Of a stretch of 46,901 bases of DNA, positions 16,372 to 25,418 are shown piece by piece. Location of the stretch: NCBI GenBank assembly GCA_947167345.1, contig CAMVHR010000022.1:1-46901 (forward strand), in the 5' to 3' direction. The stretch is from an uncultured Treponema sp. (GTDB lineage Bacteria; Spirochaetota; Spirochaetia; Treponematales; Treponemataceae). The notes under the pieces were generated by a model that had not been told where the DNA came from, made no database searches, and worked only from the letters and a program-made list of their open reading frames with translations. How positions within the stretch are numbered: position 1 is the stretch's first letter; every line of letters begins with the position of its first letter. The translations under genes and the position numbers were made by a program.

Positions 16372-16400
16372 TTTACAAGAGATTCTTTCTATTGTAGAAT
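16372..16400 (+). promoter_or_regulatory. Promoter of lacI-type gene (leaderless)
   Basis: TTTACA (16372-16377), 17 bp, TAGAAT (16395-16400), then 6 nt to ATG 16407. The predicted transcript start coincides with the A of the start codon. Confidence 0.7.
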
Positions 16401-16406
16401 TACACC

Positions 16407-17423
16407 ATGACTATAACTGAGATTGCACAAGAAGCTGGAGTATCAATTGCAACAGTATCAAGATTCCTTAATAACGGACCTGTAAAAGAAGAAACCAGAA
16501 AGAAACTGGAACAAGTTATACGCAGAATAAATTACGTACCAGAATCGCTGACAAAAAAATTAATAAGCTCTCCTTCACAAATTACAACAATCGCAATCAT
16601 CAGCCACAGCATGACAAATCCATACACTACGGAATTTGCAGAAGAAGTTGCAAACACATACAATTCGCGCAATATAGTATGCTACACGGTATACTGCATA
16701 GACAATGATACAGAGTACCGCTACCTTATGGACCTAATAGCCCACAAAGTAAACGGCATCATAATGCATGATCCTGATATGGGTGAAGGAAAATTCGAGT
16801 TTTACAGCAGAATTGCGCAAAGAATTCCTTTTGTAATCATACACTCCTCGCAGGGAGACTTGGAATGCAACTCCATTACAGTTAATCAGGAAAAAGGCAT
16901 GAGGGATGCGATGGCATACCTTACAGGGCTTGGACACAGGCGAATTGCCTATATATGTGGAAGTTACGGATATTCTTTCAAACTTAAAGAACGCATCTGG
17001 AAAGAAGAGCTTGAAAAACTCGGCATTACTCCGCCAGAACAGGACTGTGTAAAGGCAGATAACGTTGACTATGAAGAAGGCATGGATACAGCAAGAGAAG
17101 CCGTACTCAAATACCTGAAAGAAGGAAACCGGCCTACTGCAATCTTTACGGCAAACGACATCATTGCAATGGGAACCATTTCAGCTCTTAAGGAAATGGG
17201 GCTTTCTGTCCCGAATGATGTATCTTTAATGAGCCATGACAATACACTTTTAGCACGCTCTTTAGACCTAACCTGTGTAGACATGAAAATACGAAGCGTA
17301 GGCATTGCTTCAGTAGACTTAATGGATTATGCAATCAAAGGTTCGGATACAACACCGCGGCACATATCATTTACTCCAAGCATAATAGAAAGGAGTTCTT
17401 GCAAAAGCATTACGAAACAATGA
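16407..17423 (+). CDS. LacI-family transcriptional regulator of the alpha-galactoside operon
   Basis: This 338-aa protein starts with a LacI HTH (ITEIAQEAGVSIATVSRFLNNG, residues 3-24) and hinge helix, followed by a periplasmic-binding-protein-like sensor domain, including GLGHRRIAYICG near 175 and the AIFTANDIIAMGTISALKEMGLSVPNDVS core near 245. It is divergent from the permease-binding protein-galactosidase operon, so it most likely represses it and responds to the sugar. The start has no Shine-Dalgarno and lies 6 nt after the -10 box. Its 3' end overlaps the convergent mtaB by 14 bp. Confidence 0.95.
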   Translation: MTITEIAQEAGVSIATVSRFLNNGPVKEETRKKLEQVIRRINYVPESLTKKLISSPSQITTIAIISHSMTNPYTTEFAEEVANTYNSRNIVCYTVYCIDNDTEYRYLMDLIAHKVNGIIMHDPDMGEGKFEFYSRIAQRIPFVIIHSSQGDLECNSITVNQEKGMRDAMAYLTGLGHRRIAYICGSYGYSFKLKERIWKEELEKLGITPPEQDCVKADNVDYEEGMDTAREAVLKYLKEGNRPTAIFTANDIIAMGTISALKEMGLSVPNDVSLMSHDNTLLARSLDLTCVDMKIRSVGIASVDLMDYAIKGSDTTPRHISFTPSIIERSSCKSITKQ

Positions 17424-18873
17424 TTCCCTTGCAATCCAGTTCCTTGCCGGCAGCAATTGAATCAGCCAGAACATCTGTGATCTTTACTTTTATAAGCGAG
17501 CCAGGAACCACATCAGAAACTGAAGGACATTCCACATGCAGGAAATTTTCCGTTACGCAATGAATGACATTCGAAGAAGGTAATTTTTTCAAAGGTGCCG
17601 TAATGCGCAAAGAGCGGCTGTTCTCGACAACAGCAGACAGATTTCGTCCTGCCCAATAGTTTATATACTCTATTTTTCCCTTTACAGCAATATCTGTAAG
17701 CCACTTTACTCGCTCACCTTTTATGCGCTCAGGAATCTGAGGCTTCATATCCATTGCAGGAGTTCCCTGTCGAGGTGAAAAAGGAAAAGCATGAATCCAT
17801 GCAAAATGCTGGTCAAAGCACAACTTCTGTGTCATGGCAAAATCTTCCTCTGATTCACCAGGAAAACCAGCTATAATGTCACATGAAATAAAAGGATTTT
17901 CCTTTACGCTGCGTATCTTCTGGATGGAGTCAACTACATGACCTACAGAATGAGGGCGTTTCATTAACGAAAGAATGCGCTCACTTCCAGACTGTATACT
18001 CAAATGGAAGAAAGGCTGCACACGAGGATTTGCAAGGACTTCACATAATTCATCAGTCACACTCTGCGGATAAAAACTAGAAACTCGAAATGAAATATGC
18101 TCAGTTTCTTTTAGCAGCAGTGACAAGAGACGTGCAAACGAATATACAGAACCTTCTTTATCAACTCCAGCATATTGGCTCAAATTTACACCAGTACAAA
18201 CAACTTCATGATTACCAAGACGTTCCAGCTCCTGTACACGATTTACAACATCTTCAACTGCAAGAGAAACAGACTTTCCGCGGGCAAGATGAATGCGGCA
18301 GAACGTACAGGCACAATTACATCCGTCTTGAATTTTTAAGGATGCACGACTGTGCTTCTCAAATACAGGCGTGTACAAAGAAAAAGGATTCAATGCTAAA
18401 ATTTTTGAAGGAGCCTGTTCTGGAGCTGTAATGAATGAAGGTTTGTTTACAATAAAATCTTTCAGTTCACCAGCTGTCATGCACCCCGATGTTTTCATCT
18501 TAGATGCAATTGCCGCAAGCTGAGATTTTTTTGTTCCTGCAAGAATGACAATGCGTTCCGGGCAGATGGCAGATATTTCTGCCGCATCAAGTTCAGCATA
18601 ACATCCTGTCACAATGATGGGTGCGCACGGATATTTTTCAAGCATAAGGCGAATCAAGCGACGAGCCTTCTGCTCCGCCTTACCTGTAACAGTACATGTA
18701 TTTATTACAGCAAGAACAGTATCCGTATCAATATCAGTTTTTGCAGTAACAGGCTCTAAATCAGTATGAAAACCATTTAAAGAAAAAGAATGGGCAGCCC
18801 CTTCAGATTCGTCCTGATTCAAGCGGCAGCCCAATGTTTCAAAATGTATGGTATATTGTTTATTATAAGTCAT
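17410..18873 (-). CDS. mtaB: tRNA t6A37 methylthiotransferase (MtaB-like radical SAM)
   Basis: This 487-aa radical-SAM methylthiotransferase is predicted to convert t6A37 to ms2t6A37 in tRNA. The N-terminal UPF0004 domain begins FETLGCRLNQDESE, and its three cysteines (including INTCTVTGKAEQKAR and VTGCYAE) bind the auxiliary [4Fe-4S] cluster. The radical SAM motif DGCNCACTFCRIHLARG (CxxxCxxC) is near residue 185. A C-terminal TRAM-like region binds RNA. TETLGC with Arg-Leu and the VTGKAEQKARR segment favour MtaB over MiaB or RimO. It starts 1 nt overlapping the TPR gene's stop (TAATG), so it is translationally coupled. Length is slightly above the usual 430-450 owing to loops. The MtaB versus MiaB assignment is probable, not certain. 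Confidence 0.88.
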   Translation of the reverse strand: MTYNKQYTIHFETLGCRLNQDESEGAAHSFSLNGFHTDLEPVTAKTDIDTDTVLAVINTCTVTGKAEQKARRLIRLMLEKYPCAPIIVTGCYAELDAAEISAICPERIVILAGTKKSQLAAIASKMKTSGCMTAGELKDFIVNKPSFITAPEQAPSKILALNPFSLYTPVFEKHSRASLKIQDGCNCACTFCRIHLARGKSVSLAVEDVVNRVQELERLGNHEVVCTGVNLSQYAGVDKEGSVYSFARLLSLLLKETEHISFRVSSFYPQSVTDELCEVLANPRVQPFFHLSIQSGSERILSLMKRPHSVGHVVDSIQKIRSVKENPFISCDIIAGFPGESEEDFAMTQKLCFDQHFAWIHAFPFSPRQGTPAMDMKPQIPERIKGERVKWLTDIAVKGKIEYINYWAGRNLSAVVENSRSLRITAPLKKLPSSNVIHCVTENFLHVECPSVSDVVPGSLIKVKITDVLADSIAAGKELDCKGIIVS

Positions 18874-19505
18874 TACAAATGAGACTCGCAGCGAGCTTTG
18901 CCGCGCGTTGAATCGTAATCACCGGGATTAATGGAAAGAGCCTTATTATAGGCTATTATTGCCGTCTGATAGTTTTTACACATTTCTCTGGCATATCCCA
19001 ACTGAGACCACCAGTAATAACGCAAAGAATCATAACGGACAGACGTTGTAAGTGCAATGTCCGCATGGTTAAACTGAGACTGACGGATATAAATTTCACC
19101 CATGAAAAAGTATGCCCTTCCATAACGAGTTGCACTTTCAGGTGCTGTTGACACATATTTCTGGAATAAAGCAAGGGCTTCACGATTTTTTCCCTGATAA
19201 AATTTAGATTCAGCAAGAACCTCTATAAGGCGTACATCGTACGGAAACAACTCACGGGCTTTTGTAGCTCTTTCTTCCGCTGCCATGTACTGCTTGTTTG
19301 CAACAAGAGCCCAGCACAAAACGCAGTAAGAATCAAGGCTGTCTGGATTAGCAGCGATTTCTTTTTCGCAGACTTCAATGGCTTCCTCATATTGATCTGC
19401 ATTATACAGTTTTAGTGCATCTTTACGCTCTACCTGCTGGGCAAAAACACTACAGCACAAGGCAAAAAATACACAGCACAGTAAATTCCTTATATAATCT
19501 TTCAT
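18873..19505 (-). CDS. Secreted TPR-repeat protein
   Basis: This 210-aa protein has an N-terminal signal sequence (helix CCVFFALCCSVFA, cleavage after about residue 22) and then tandem tetratricopeptide repeats, for example LKLYNADQYEEAIEVCEKEIAANP, ARELFPYDVRLIEVLAES, ALALFQKYVSTAPES and TAIIAYNKALSINPGD. TPR superhelices mediate protein-protein contacts. It sits between bactofilin (9-nt gap) and mtaB (1-nt overlap). Together with the cytoskeletal bactofilin it may belong to an envelope-associated assembly, but no specific function can be assigned. Confidence 0.85.
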   Translation of the reverse strand: MKDYIRNLLCCVFFALCCSVFAQQVERKDALKLYNADQYEEAIEVCEKEIAANPDSLDSYCVLCWALVANKQYMAAEERATKARELFPYDVRLIEVLAESKFYQGKNREALALFQKYVSTAPESATRYGRAYFFMGEIYIRQSQFNHADIALTTSVRYDSLRYYWWSQLGYAREMCKNYQTAIIAYNKALSINPGDYDSTRGKARCESHL

Positions 19506-19514
19506 TACACTATC

Positions 19515-19880
19515 CTAGGCAGAAGTTTTCATCGTACATTTACCGGAAAAAGCAGACCCTGGCTCCAGAACAACCTGAGCGGCCGATATGTCACCAGTAA
19601 CAGAACCTGTTGAGGACACATAAATAAGGCGCTTCGCATCAATATTTCCTTCTACTTTTCCTCGAATATACACACGGTCTGTAGTAATATTTGCACGAAC
19701 AAATGCAGTCGCATCTATAAGCAAATCGCTTTTTGAATCGATTGAACCATCTACGGATCCCTTTATCATGAAAGGCTTTTCAAAAAAAATGGAACCGGAA
19801 AAATTAATGTCTTCCGCCATAACGGTGTCAAAATCGTCTTCATCTGTGTCAAACTGCTCTATTTCTTTTACATCTGCCAT
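19515..19880 (-). CDS. Bactofilin family protein
   Basis: This 121-aa protein has the bactofilin (DUF583) right-handed beta-helix core, built from short repeats such as GSVDGSIDSKSDLLIDATAFVRANI and GKVEGNIDAKRLIYVSSTGSVTGDI. Bactofilins polymerise without nucleotide and scaffold cell-wall enzymes, shape or motility structures. The acidic N-terminus (about 25 residues) precedes the core. It is the first gene of the bactofilin-TPR-mtaB operon. A good promoter ends 6 nt before the ATG and no Shine-Dalgarno is seen, so it is predicted leaderless. Confidence 0.92.
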   Translation of the reverse strand: MADVKEIEQFDTDEDDFDTVMAEDINFSGSIFFEKPFMIKGSVDGSIDSKSDLLIDATAFVRANITTDRVYIRGKVEGNIDAKRLIYVSSTGSVTGDISAAQVVLEPGSAFSGKCTMKTSA

Positions 19881-19886
19881 TCCAAT

Positions 19887-19915
19887 ATTGTAATTAGAAT
19901 TTTAATGCAAGTCAA
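19887..19915 (-). promoter_or_regulatory. Promoter of the bactofilin operon (leaderless)
   Basis: On the minus strand: TTGACT (19915-19910), 17 bp, TACAAT (19892-19887), 6 nt, ATG at 19880. Confidence 0.65.
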
Positions 19916-19947
19916 TGCCATGAATTTGACGGAAATTATCTAACTCT

Positions 19948-19975
19948 TGTAAAAACAGCATAAAAACGCTACTAT
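19948..19975 (+). promoter_or_regulatory. Putative promoter of the capA-like operon
   Basis: TTGTAA (19948-19953), 16 bp, TACTAT (19970-19975); TATAAA at 19973-19978 is an alternative -10. The ATG is at 19985. An AAGGAG sequence ends 1 nt before the ATG, too close for normal use, so expression may again be near-leaderless. Confidence 0.4.
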
Positions 19976-19984
19976 AAAAGGAGA

Positions 19985-21280
19985 ATGATTCAACCTTTTT
20001 TGCATATACTTAAGATTCTCATTCTTCTTCCAGCAGCAATTTACATTCTGTCATTTTCATCCTGTGTAACAGGAAAAAAACAAAAAAAAGCACAGTCAGA
20101 AGAAGAGGCTGCCGCACAGGAACAGGAACGTCTGGCACAAGAAGCCATGGAACAGGCTTTTCTGGAAAACTTTTTTCCAGACAACACGCCAATAGTCACG
20201 TCTAAAACAGTATTTCAGAATTCCGATACAATGCTCATGACTTTTGCCGGAGACATAATGGCTCATTCTCCCAACTACTCGCGCGGTCATTATGATGAAA
20301 TCTACAAAGACATTGAACCTATAATAAAGGAAAGCAGCCTTTCATTTGCAAACCTTGAAACTCCTGTTGACGAAAAAAGAGGTTTTTCAACATATCCGAG
20401 TTTCAATGTTCATCAGTCGTATTCAAACGCTGCAATAGAAGCAGGTTTTAATGTATTCAGCCTTGCGAACAATCATACCAACGATCAGGGACTGGAAGGA
20501 ATTCTAGAAACAAAAAAATATTTTGACGGCATAATGCAGCAAACTTTATCTTCCGCTAGACCAGTCTATGCATGCGGGTTAAAAGACAGTCCTTCATCGC
20601 CTTTTACCTATAATGTGATAAAAAAAGACGGTTGGACAGTCCTTTTTATGGCAGTTACTGAAATTTTAAATCAGAATGCTCATTCTACATACATAAACTA
20701 CATACGGACAGATGAAACTGCACGCAATAATTTTATAAAGCAGATTACAGAATTAAAGGCCAAAAACCCATGTGACATTTTCATACTTAGCGTTCACTGT
20801 GCTGAACCAGAATACATACTTACTGTTAATAAAAAGCAGGCAGAATTTTACCATAAACTGATGAATGCAGGGGTTGATGTACTTTGGGCAAACCATCCTC
20901 ACGTTGCAAAAGAATGGGAAGTTATCATGGATGAGGAAGATATTCCCCGCAAGATAATTTTTTATGCAATGGGAAATACTATCAGTGCACAAAGAACAAG
21001 CCCTTCTTTTACAAATCCAAACCTTCCACGAGAATACACAGGAGAAGGTTATCTTGCACAGGTGCGTTTTTTGCGGGATGAAAATGGAATTCATATTGTT
21101 CATGTAAACCCTACACTTATCACAACATACATTACGCCAGAATTACTCTATGTCATAAAACGCCTTGATGAATCCTTTATTCAGGAATTAAAGGAAGAAG
21201 AACGTGACAAATGGGCAAAATATCTTGAACAACGAATAAAACTTATGAAAAACATAAAAGGAAAAACGACATGGCAATAG
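19985..21280 (+). CDS. CapA-family metallophosphatase-like lipoprotein
   Basis: This 431-aa protein has a lipoprotein-type signal sequence ending in FSSC (Cys about residue 27), a charged Glu/Gln-rich linker, then the CapA/PgsA domain related to calcineurin-like phosphoesterases: LMTFAGDIMAHSPNYSRG near 80, FANLETPVDE, SLANNHTNDQG near 160, LSVHCAEPEY near 265 and LWANHPHVAKEWE near 300. CapA proteins act in poly-gamma-glutamate or capsule-related processes, and many homologues are of unknown role. The second gene, a DEAH helicase, overlaps it by 10 nt. No Pgs/Cap synthesis genes are in view, so the capsule role is unproven. Confidence 0.9.
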   Translation: MIQPFLHILKILILLPAAIYILSFSSCVTGKKQKKAQSEEEAAAQEQERLAQEAMEQAFLENFFPDNTPIVTSKTVFQNSDTMLMTFAGDIMAHSPNYSRGHYDEIYKDIEPIIKESSLSFANLETPVDEKRGFSTYPSFNVHQSYSNAAIEAGFNVFSLANNHTNDQGLEGILETKKYFDGIMQQTLSSARPVYACGLKDSPSSPFTYNVIKKDGWTVLFMAVTEILNQNAHSTYINYIRTDETARNNFIKQITELKAKNPCDIFILSVHCAEPEYILTVNKKQAEFYHKLMNAGVDVLWANHPHVAKEWEVIMDEEDIPRKIIFYAMGNTISAQRTSPSFTNPNLPREYTGEGYLAQVRFLRDENGIHIVHVNPTLITTYITPELLYVIKRLDESFIQELKEEERDKWAKYLEQRIKLMKNIKGKTTWQ

Positions 21281-23850
21281 ATTACAAAAGCCTTCCAGTT
21301 TATGCACAAAAACAGAAAATTTTAGACTCTCTTAACTCCAATCAGGTCATTGTAGTACAAAGCCCTACGGGAAGTGGAAAAACAACTCAGCTCCCTGTAA
21401 TTTTATACGAGGCTGGTTTTGCAGAAAACGGAATGATAGCCGTTACACAACCTCGCCGAATTGCAGCATTAAGCGTAAGCGAATTCATTGCAAAGCAGTT
21501 AAAGACCCGATACCCTGGATTAGTCGGTTACAAAATGCGTTTTGAAGACAAGACTAACGAAACTACAAAAATCAAAATAATGACAGATGGCATTCTTCTT
21601 CAGGAAATGAAGCTTGATCCATGGATGCGAAAATATTCTGTCATTATGGTAGACGAAGCTCATGAACGAAGCCTAAACATTGACTTTGTACTTGGATTAT
21701 TGAAAAGAGTACTTGCAGAACGAAAGGATTTTAAAGTCATTGTAAGTTCCGCAACCATGAATGCAGAAGCTTTCAGCCGATATTTCAACGGCTGTCCAAT
21801 AGTTACAATAGATACGCAAGTGTTTCCTGTCGCAATGGTATATGACCCACCGGCAATCGCTGCAAGCACCATGACACAGACAGCCGCAGATGCCCTCATT
21901 ACAAAGATTGAGCAGACAATTGATCGCGTTCTTGATAACAAAGATGATGGAGACATACTAACTTTCCTGCCAGGTGAAAAAATAATCAAGGACTGCATGC
22001 AGCGTCTTATGATGTCAAGTTTTCACAGCAAGATACATATTATTCCTCTATATGGTCGTCTGCCAAAAGAAGAACAAGAAAAAGTTTTTGAAAAAGCTCC
22101 CCTCGGCAAAAAGAAAGTTGTGCTTTCAACAAATATTGCCGAAACATCTGTCACAATTGACGGTGTAACAACAGTCATTGATTCAGGACTTGCAAAACTC
22201 AACTTTTACAGTCCAAGAACATATACATCAAGTCTGATTGAAACCCCTGTAAGCCGTGCTAGCTGTAATCAGAGGCGAGGACGAGCAGGCCGAACCCGAC
22301 CTGGAACATGTTACAGGCTTTATCCAAGAACAGACTTTGATACACGACAGGAATACACTACAGAAGAAATCTACCGCACAGATTTGAGTGAAGTTGTATT
22401 GCGCATGTCAGAACTTGGAATTACAGACTTTGACAAGTTTGACTTTATTTCACCACCTGCAAGAGAAGGCATTGCGAGTGCTGTTGAAACTCTTACAATG
22501 CTTAAGGCAATTGAAAGTGATGGAACTCTTAGCAAGATTGGTAAATTAATGGTAGAGTTTCCACTTGAACCAAGAATAAGCCGAATCATTGTAGAAAGCA
22601 TACTTCGCTATCCAGATGTATTGGAAGAAGTTATCATCGCAGCAGCATTCTTAAGCGCCCAGTCACCTTTTGTTCTTCCTGTAGGTGAAGAAATGGATGC
22701 AAGAAAAGCTCATCATAACTTTAATGACATTCAAGGAGACTTTGTAGGCTATGTAAAGATGTTCCGTAGATACATGGATTCATCGCACAAAGAACGTTTC
22801 TGCAAAGTAAATTATCTTGATGAAAAAGTCATGGCAGAAATTGTAAACATAAAATCTCAGTTGGAAGAAATTGTTTCATCAAAACTTCAAATGCCTATCA
22901 CTGGTGGTGGCATAATGGATAATTACCTGTGTTGCATTGCTTCAGGAATGATTCAGTTTGTATGTATCCGAGAGGGAAGAGAAAACTATCGAACACTTAC
23001 AGCAGACCACATTACTATTCACCCCGGCTCTTCAATGTTCCGCACGAATCCTCTGTACATTGTTGCAGGAGAAATTGTCAAGACAAGCAGAATGTTTGCA
23101 ATGAGCGTTTCTCCCCTTACAAAGAATATTCTACAACAGCTGGATCCTTCACTTGAACAGCAACTAAGCATTTTCAGCAAATCCAAGAAAAACGCTGAAA
23201 AACTTTCAGAGCAAAAAGAAAAAAAAGAAAAACCAAAAACTCCTAAAACTCTTGCAAAGGCGAACAAGGAAAGAGACAAGAAAAAGGATGACTCCGTTAC
23301 TATTGGCGGAATAGACTTTGCATACGAAAAGGTAAAAGGTAAAAAGACTGTAAAACTGCTGTGGCAGGACTTTAAAAATGCTTTGTCTAGAGAAGAATCA
23401 GAACAAATTGTAGCAAAGACTGGTAACCTCAAGGGAACTATTGTCATGAAGGGTGGTTTTACACTCATGGCACAGGAAAAAATGGATCTTATTACAAAAG
23501 CTGCTAAAAACTTGAATCTAGAACCTATTGAAGAATCCCAGTGGAAGCGAAAGCTAAATGTTGACATTCGTAAGGCAGACAATCTTGTAACACTTGTCCA
23601 CAGTCTTGACTGCATAATGAGGGTTGCAATTGCAAAAAATACTACACGGGAATTGGGATTTGTAACTCTGTATACAAACGGAAACAGTTCCTACTGGTTC
23701 AAGGTATCAAGAGGTTTCATTACAGCGCTGAACGAAAACTTGTCATCTCTAGAAAAATTAATTGATGATTCAAAAGATTCAACGCTTTCCAAGGAGCTAA
23801 AAGAGCAGATAAACATCGTGTACAGAATGCTGCACGCGATGTACGAATAA
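21271..23850 (+). CDS. hrpA: DEAH-box ATP-dependent RNA helicase, HrpA-like, with unusual C-terminus
   Basis: This 859-aa DEAH/RHA helicase shows motif I SPTGSGKTTQLP near residue 32, motif II VDEAHERS near 126, motif III SSATMNA near 158, and motif VI QRRGRAGRTRPG near 333. The winged-helix/ratchet (HA2) region follows to about 600. In place of the long E. coli HrpA C-terminus there is a Lys/Glu-rich linker (about 635-680) and a final domain of about 170 residues (IGGIDFAYEKVKGKKTVKLLWQDF onward) that I do not recognise. Its start overlaps the CapA gene by 10 nt. Roles of bacterial HrpA include mRNA processing and resolving stalled ribosomes; the target here is unknown. Confidence 0.9.
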   Translation: MAIDYKSLPVYAQKQKILDSLNSNQVIVVQSPTGSGKTTQLPVILYEAGFAENGMIAVTQPRRIAALSVSEFIAKQLKTRYPGLVGYKMRFEDKTNETTKIKIMTDGILLQEMKLDPWMRKYSVIMVDEAHERSLNIDFVLGLLKRVLAERKDFKVIVSSATMNAEAFSRYFNGCPIVTIDTQVFPVAMVYDPPAIAASTMTQTAADALITKIEQTIDRVLDNKDDGDILTFLPGEKIIKDCMQRLMMSSFHSKIHIIPLYGRLPKEEQEKVFEKAPLGKKKVVLSTNIAETSVTIDGVTTVIDSGLAKLNFYSPRTYTSSLIETPVSRASCNQRRGRAGRTRPGTCYRLYPRTDFDTRQEYTTEEIYRTDLSEVVLRMSELGITDFDKFDFISPPAREGIASAVETLTMLKAIESDGTLSKIGKLMVEFPLEPRISRIIVESILRYPDVLEEVIIAAAFLSAQSPFVLPVGEEMDARKAHHNFNDIQGDFVGYVKMFRRYMDSSHKERFCKVNYLDEKVMAEIVNIKSQLEEIVSSKLQMPITGGGIMDNYLCCIASGMIQFVCIREGRENYRTLTADHITIHPGSSMFRTNPLYIVAGEIVKTSRMFAMSVSPLTKNILQQLDPSLEQQLSIFSKSKKNAEKLSEQKEKKEKPKTPKTLAKANKERDKKKDDSVTIGGIDFAYEKVKGKKTVKLLWQDFKNALSREESEQIVAKTGNLKGTIVMKGGFTLMAQEKMDLITKAAKNLNLEPIEESQWKRKLNVDIRKADNLVTLVHSLDCIMRVAIAKNTTRELGFVTLYTNGNSSYWFKVSRGFITALNENLSSLEKLIDDSKDSTLSKELKEQINIVYRMLHAMYE

Positions 23851-23867
23851 AAGGACAGGGAAAGGGA

Positions 23868-25400
23868 TTATTCTTTTTCGTCTTTCTCTTCCTCAATGCC
23901 AAGAATTTTTCTTGCTTTCTTGGCATTTGCATTTTTCTTTGTTCCCTGTGCAATTTTTTCTACCTGCGGTGTAAGGCTTGCATACTTTGCTTTTGCATAA
24001 ATATCAAGGCCTGTACCCTGCGTAGAAACATCTTTATGTGCAAGGAACTCCCCACATATTGATTCATATTCAGGTCGTCCATATTTTGCAAATTCCTTTC
24101 CGAGCAGATAACGCAGGCTCTTGTGGATTTCTGTCTTGAGAGTATTCTGAGCAAGCTCAATAATTTCTTCTGAACCGACATTATTGTTCTTTAATAAAGC
24201 AACAGCAACTTTTCCTTTAACAGTATCTCCTGTTTTTTTATCTGCTATAAGTCCTACAAGATAAGAATTTCCTTCCTGAGTATTAAAGTCTGAAAGAACT
24301 GTATAGCATTTATCTTTTACAACCTGTTCTTCACCTTTATCCTTGCATCGGTAGATAAGATATGGAACAGCTTCTGTCAGCTGCTGAGCTTCTACTGCAG
24401 ATACAGCTTCCAGACGGACTTTATAATGAGAATCACGCAATGCCTGAATGATTATATCTTTTGCATTCTGATCTGTAAAATTTGAAATGCCCTTTAACAC
24501 ATATACTCTGAAGTTAGGATTATCGTCTTCAAATAAATCAATAAGGATTTCTTCCGCACCTTCAATCTGCATTGCACCAATTGCTTCGGCAGCATACATG
24601 CGGACATAAGAATCTTCATCTTCATTCTGAACAATGTCAACGAGCTTGTCGTAAGTTTCAACAGCCTTAAGTTTGCCAAGAACTTTCATCAAAGACTGAC
24701 GCTGTGCTACAGTAAGGTCATCGCGATCCATATACTCCGCAACGAATACCGCTTCCTCATTCCCCCCAACTTCACCAAGACAATTAAGAGCACTGTTAAA
24801 ATATTCACCATCTTCTTTTTCCATAAGCTCTACAAGAGCTGGTACGGCAGAAGAACTTTTTGCAGCGGCAAGGTAAGGGAAACATGCATCTACAACAGAT
24901 TTTTTTTCATCATAGGGATCATTTACAATTGAAACAGCAAAATCTTCAAGGCAAGGATCCTTCAACTTTGCAAAATATCCCAAAATCTTTATTTTTACAT
25001 TTGTACTCTTTGATTCCTGAAAAAGATCATACAGAGCATCTGCAAAGCGAGGATCTTCTTCCTGAGTCAAAGTTACAATTGATTCTATAATTTGATCTTC
25101 TATGCCATATTTAAAAGTGTCATTACATTCATCAATGTAAGAGTCATCGGCATGGTCAGGATTCTTATCAATGACTTCCTGAATTTTTTCCTGAGATGGA
25201 GGCAAAGGACGTTTTGCATCAGGAACTATTTTTTCCTTTTTAACATATAAGCTTTCTTTTTCGGAAGAATCATTATTTTCCTGTGCGTCAAGATACTGCT
25301 GTACAATAGGATCTTCTGTAGTTCCTACGGAAGACTGCTGCGAAAACACTAATGAACTTGCAAAAACAGCAGCACTTACAATACAAAATATCTTCTTCAT
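23868..25400 (-). CDS. Secreted HEAT-repeat protein
   Basis: This 510-aa protein has a signal peptide (IVSAAVFASSLVFSQQ, cleavage after about residue 20), an acidic low-complexity region to about 95, then tandem HEAT repeats, for example DALYDLFQESKSTNVKIKILGYFAKL, YAAEAIGAMQIEGAEEILIDLFEDDNPNFRVYVLKGI and ALRDSHYKVRLEAVSAVEAQ. The C-terminus is Lys/Glu-rich. HEAT arrays act as protein-binding scaffolds, here presumably in the periplasm. It lies 18 nt after tgt as the last gene of the M16-dut-lptF-lptG-tgt cluster. The specific role is unknown; association with envelope transport is suggested only by context. Confidence 0.85.
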   Translation of the reverse strand: MKKIFCIVSAAVFASSLVFSQQSSVGTTEDPIVQQYLDAQENNDSSEKESLYVKKEKIVPDAKRPLPPSQEKIQEVIDKNPDHADDSYIDECNDTFKYGIEDQIIESIVTLTQEEDPRFADALYDLFQESKSTNVKIKILGYFAKLKDPCLEDFAVSIVNDPYDEKKSVVDACFPYLAAAKSSSAVPALVELMEKEDGEYFNSALNCLGEVGGNEEAVFVAEYMDRDDLTVAQRQSLMKVLGKLKAVETYDKLVDIVQNEDEDSYVRMYAAEAIGAMQIEGAEEILIDLFEDDNPNFRVYVLKGISNFTDQNAKDIIIQALRDSHYKVRLEAVSAVEAQQLTEAVPYLIYRCKDKGEEQVVKDKCYTVLSDFNTQEGNSYLVGLIADKKTGDTVKGKVAVALLKNNNVGSEEIIELAQNTLKTEIHKSLRYLLGKEFAKYGRPEYESICGEFLAHKDVSTQGTGLDIYAKAKYASLTPQVEKIAQGTKKNANAKKARKILGIEEEKDEKE

Positions 25401-25418
25401 GGCAAAACCTCTGATTTA

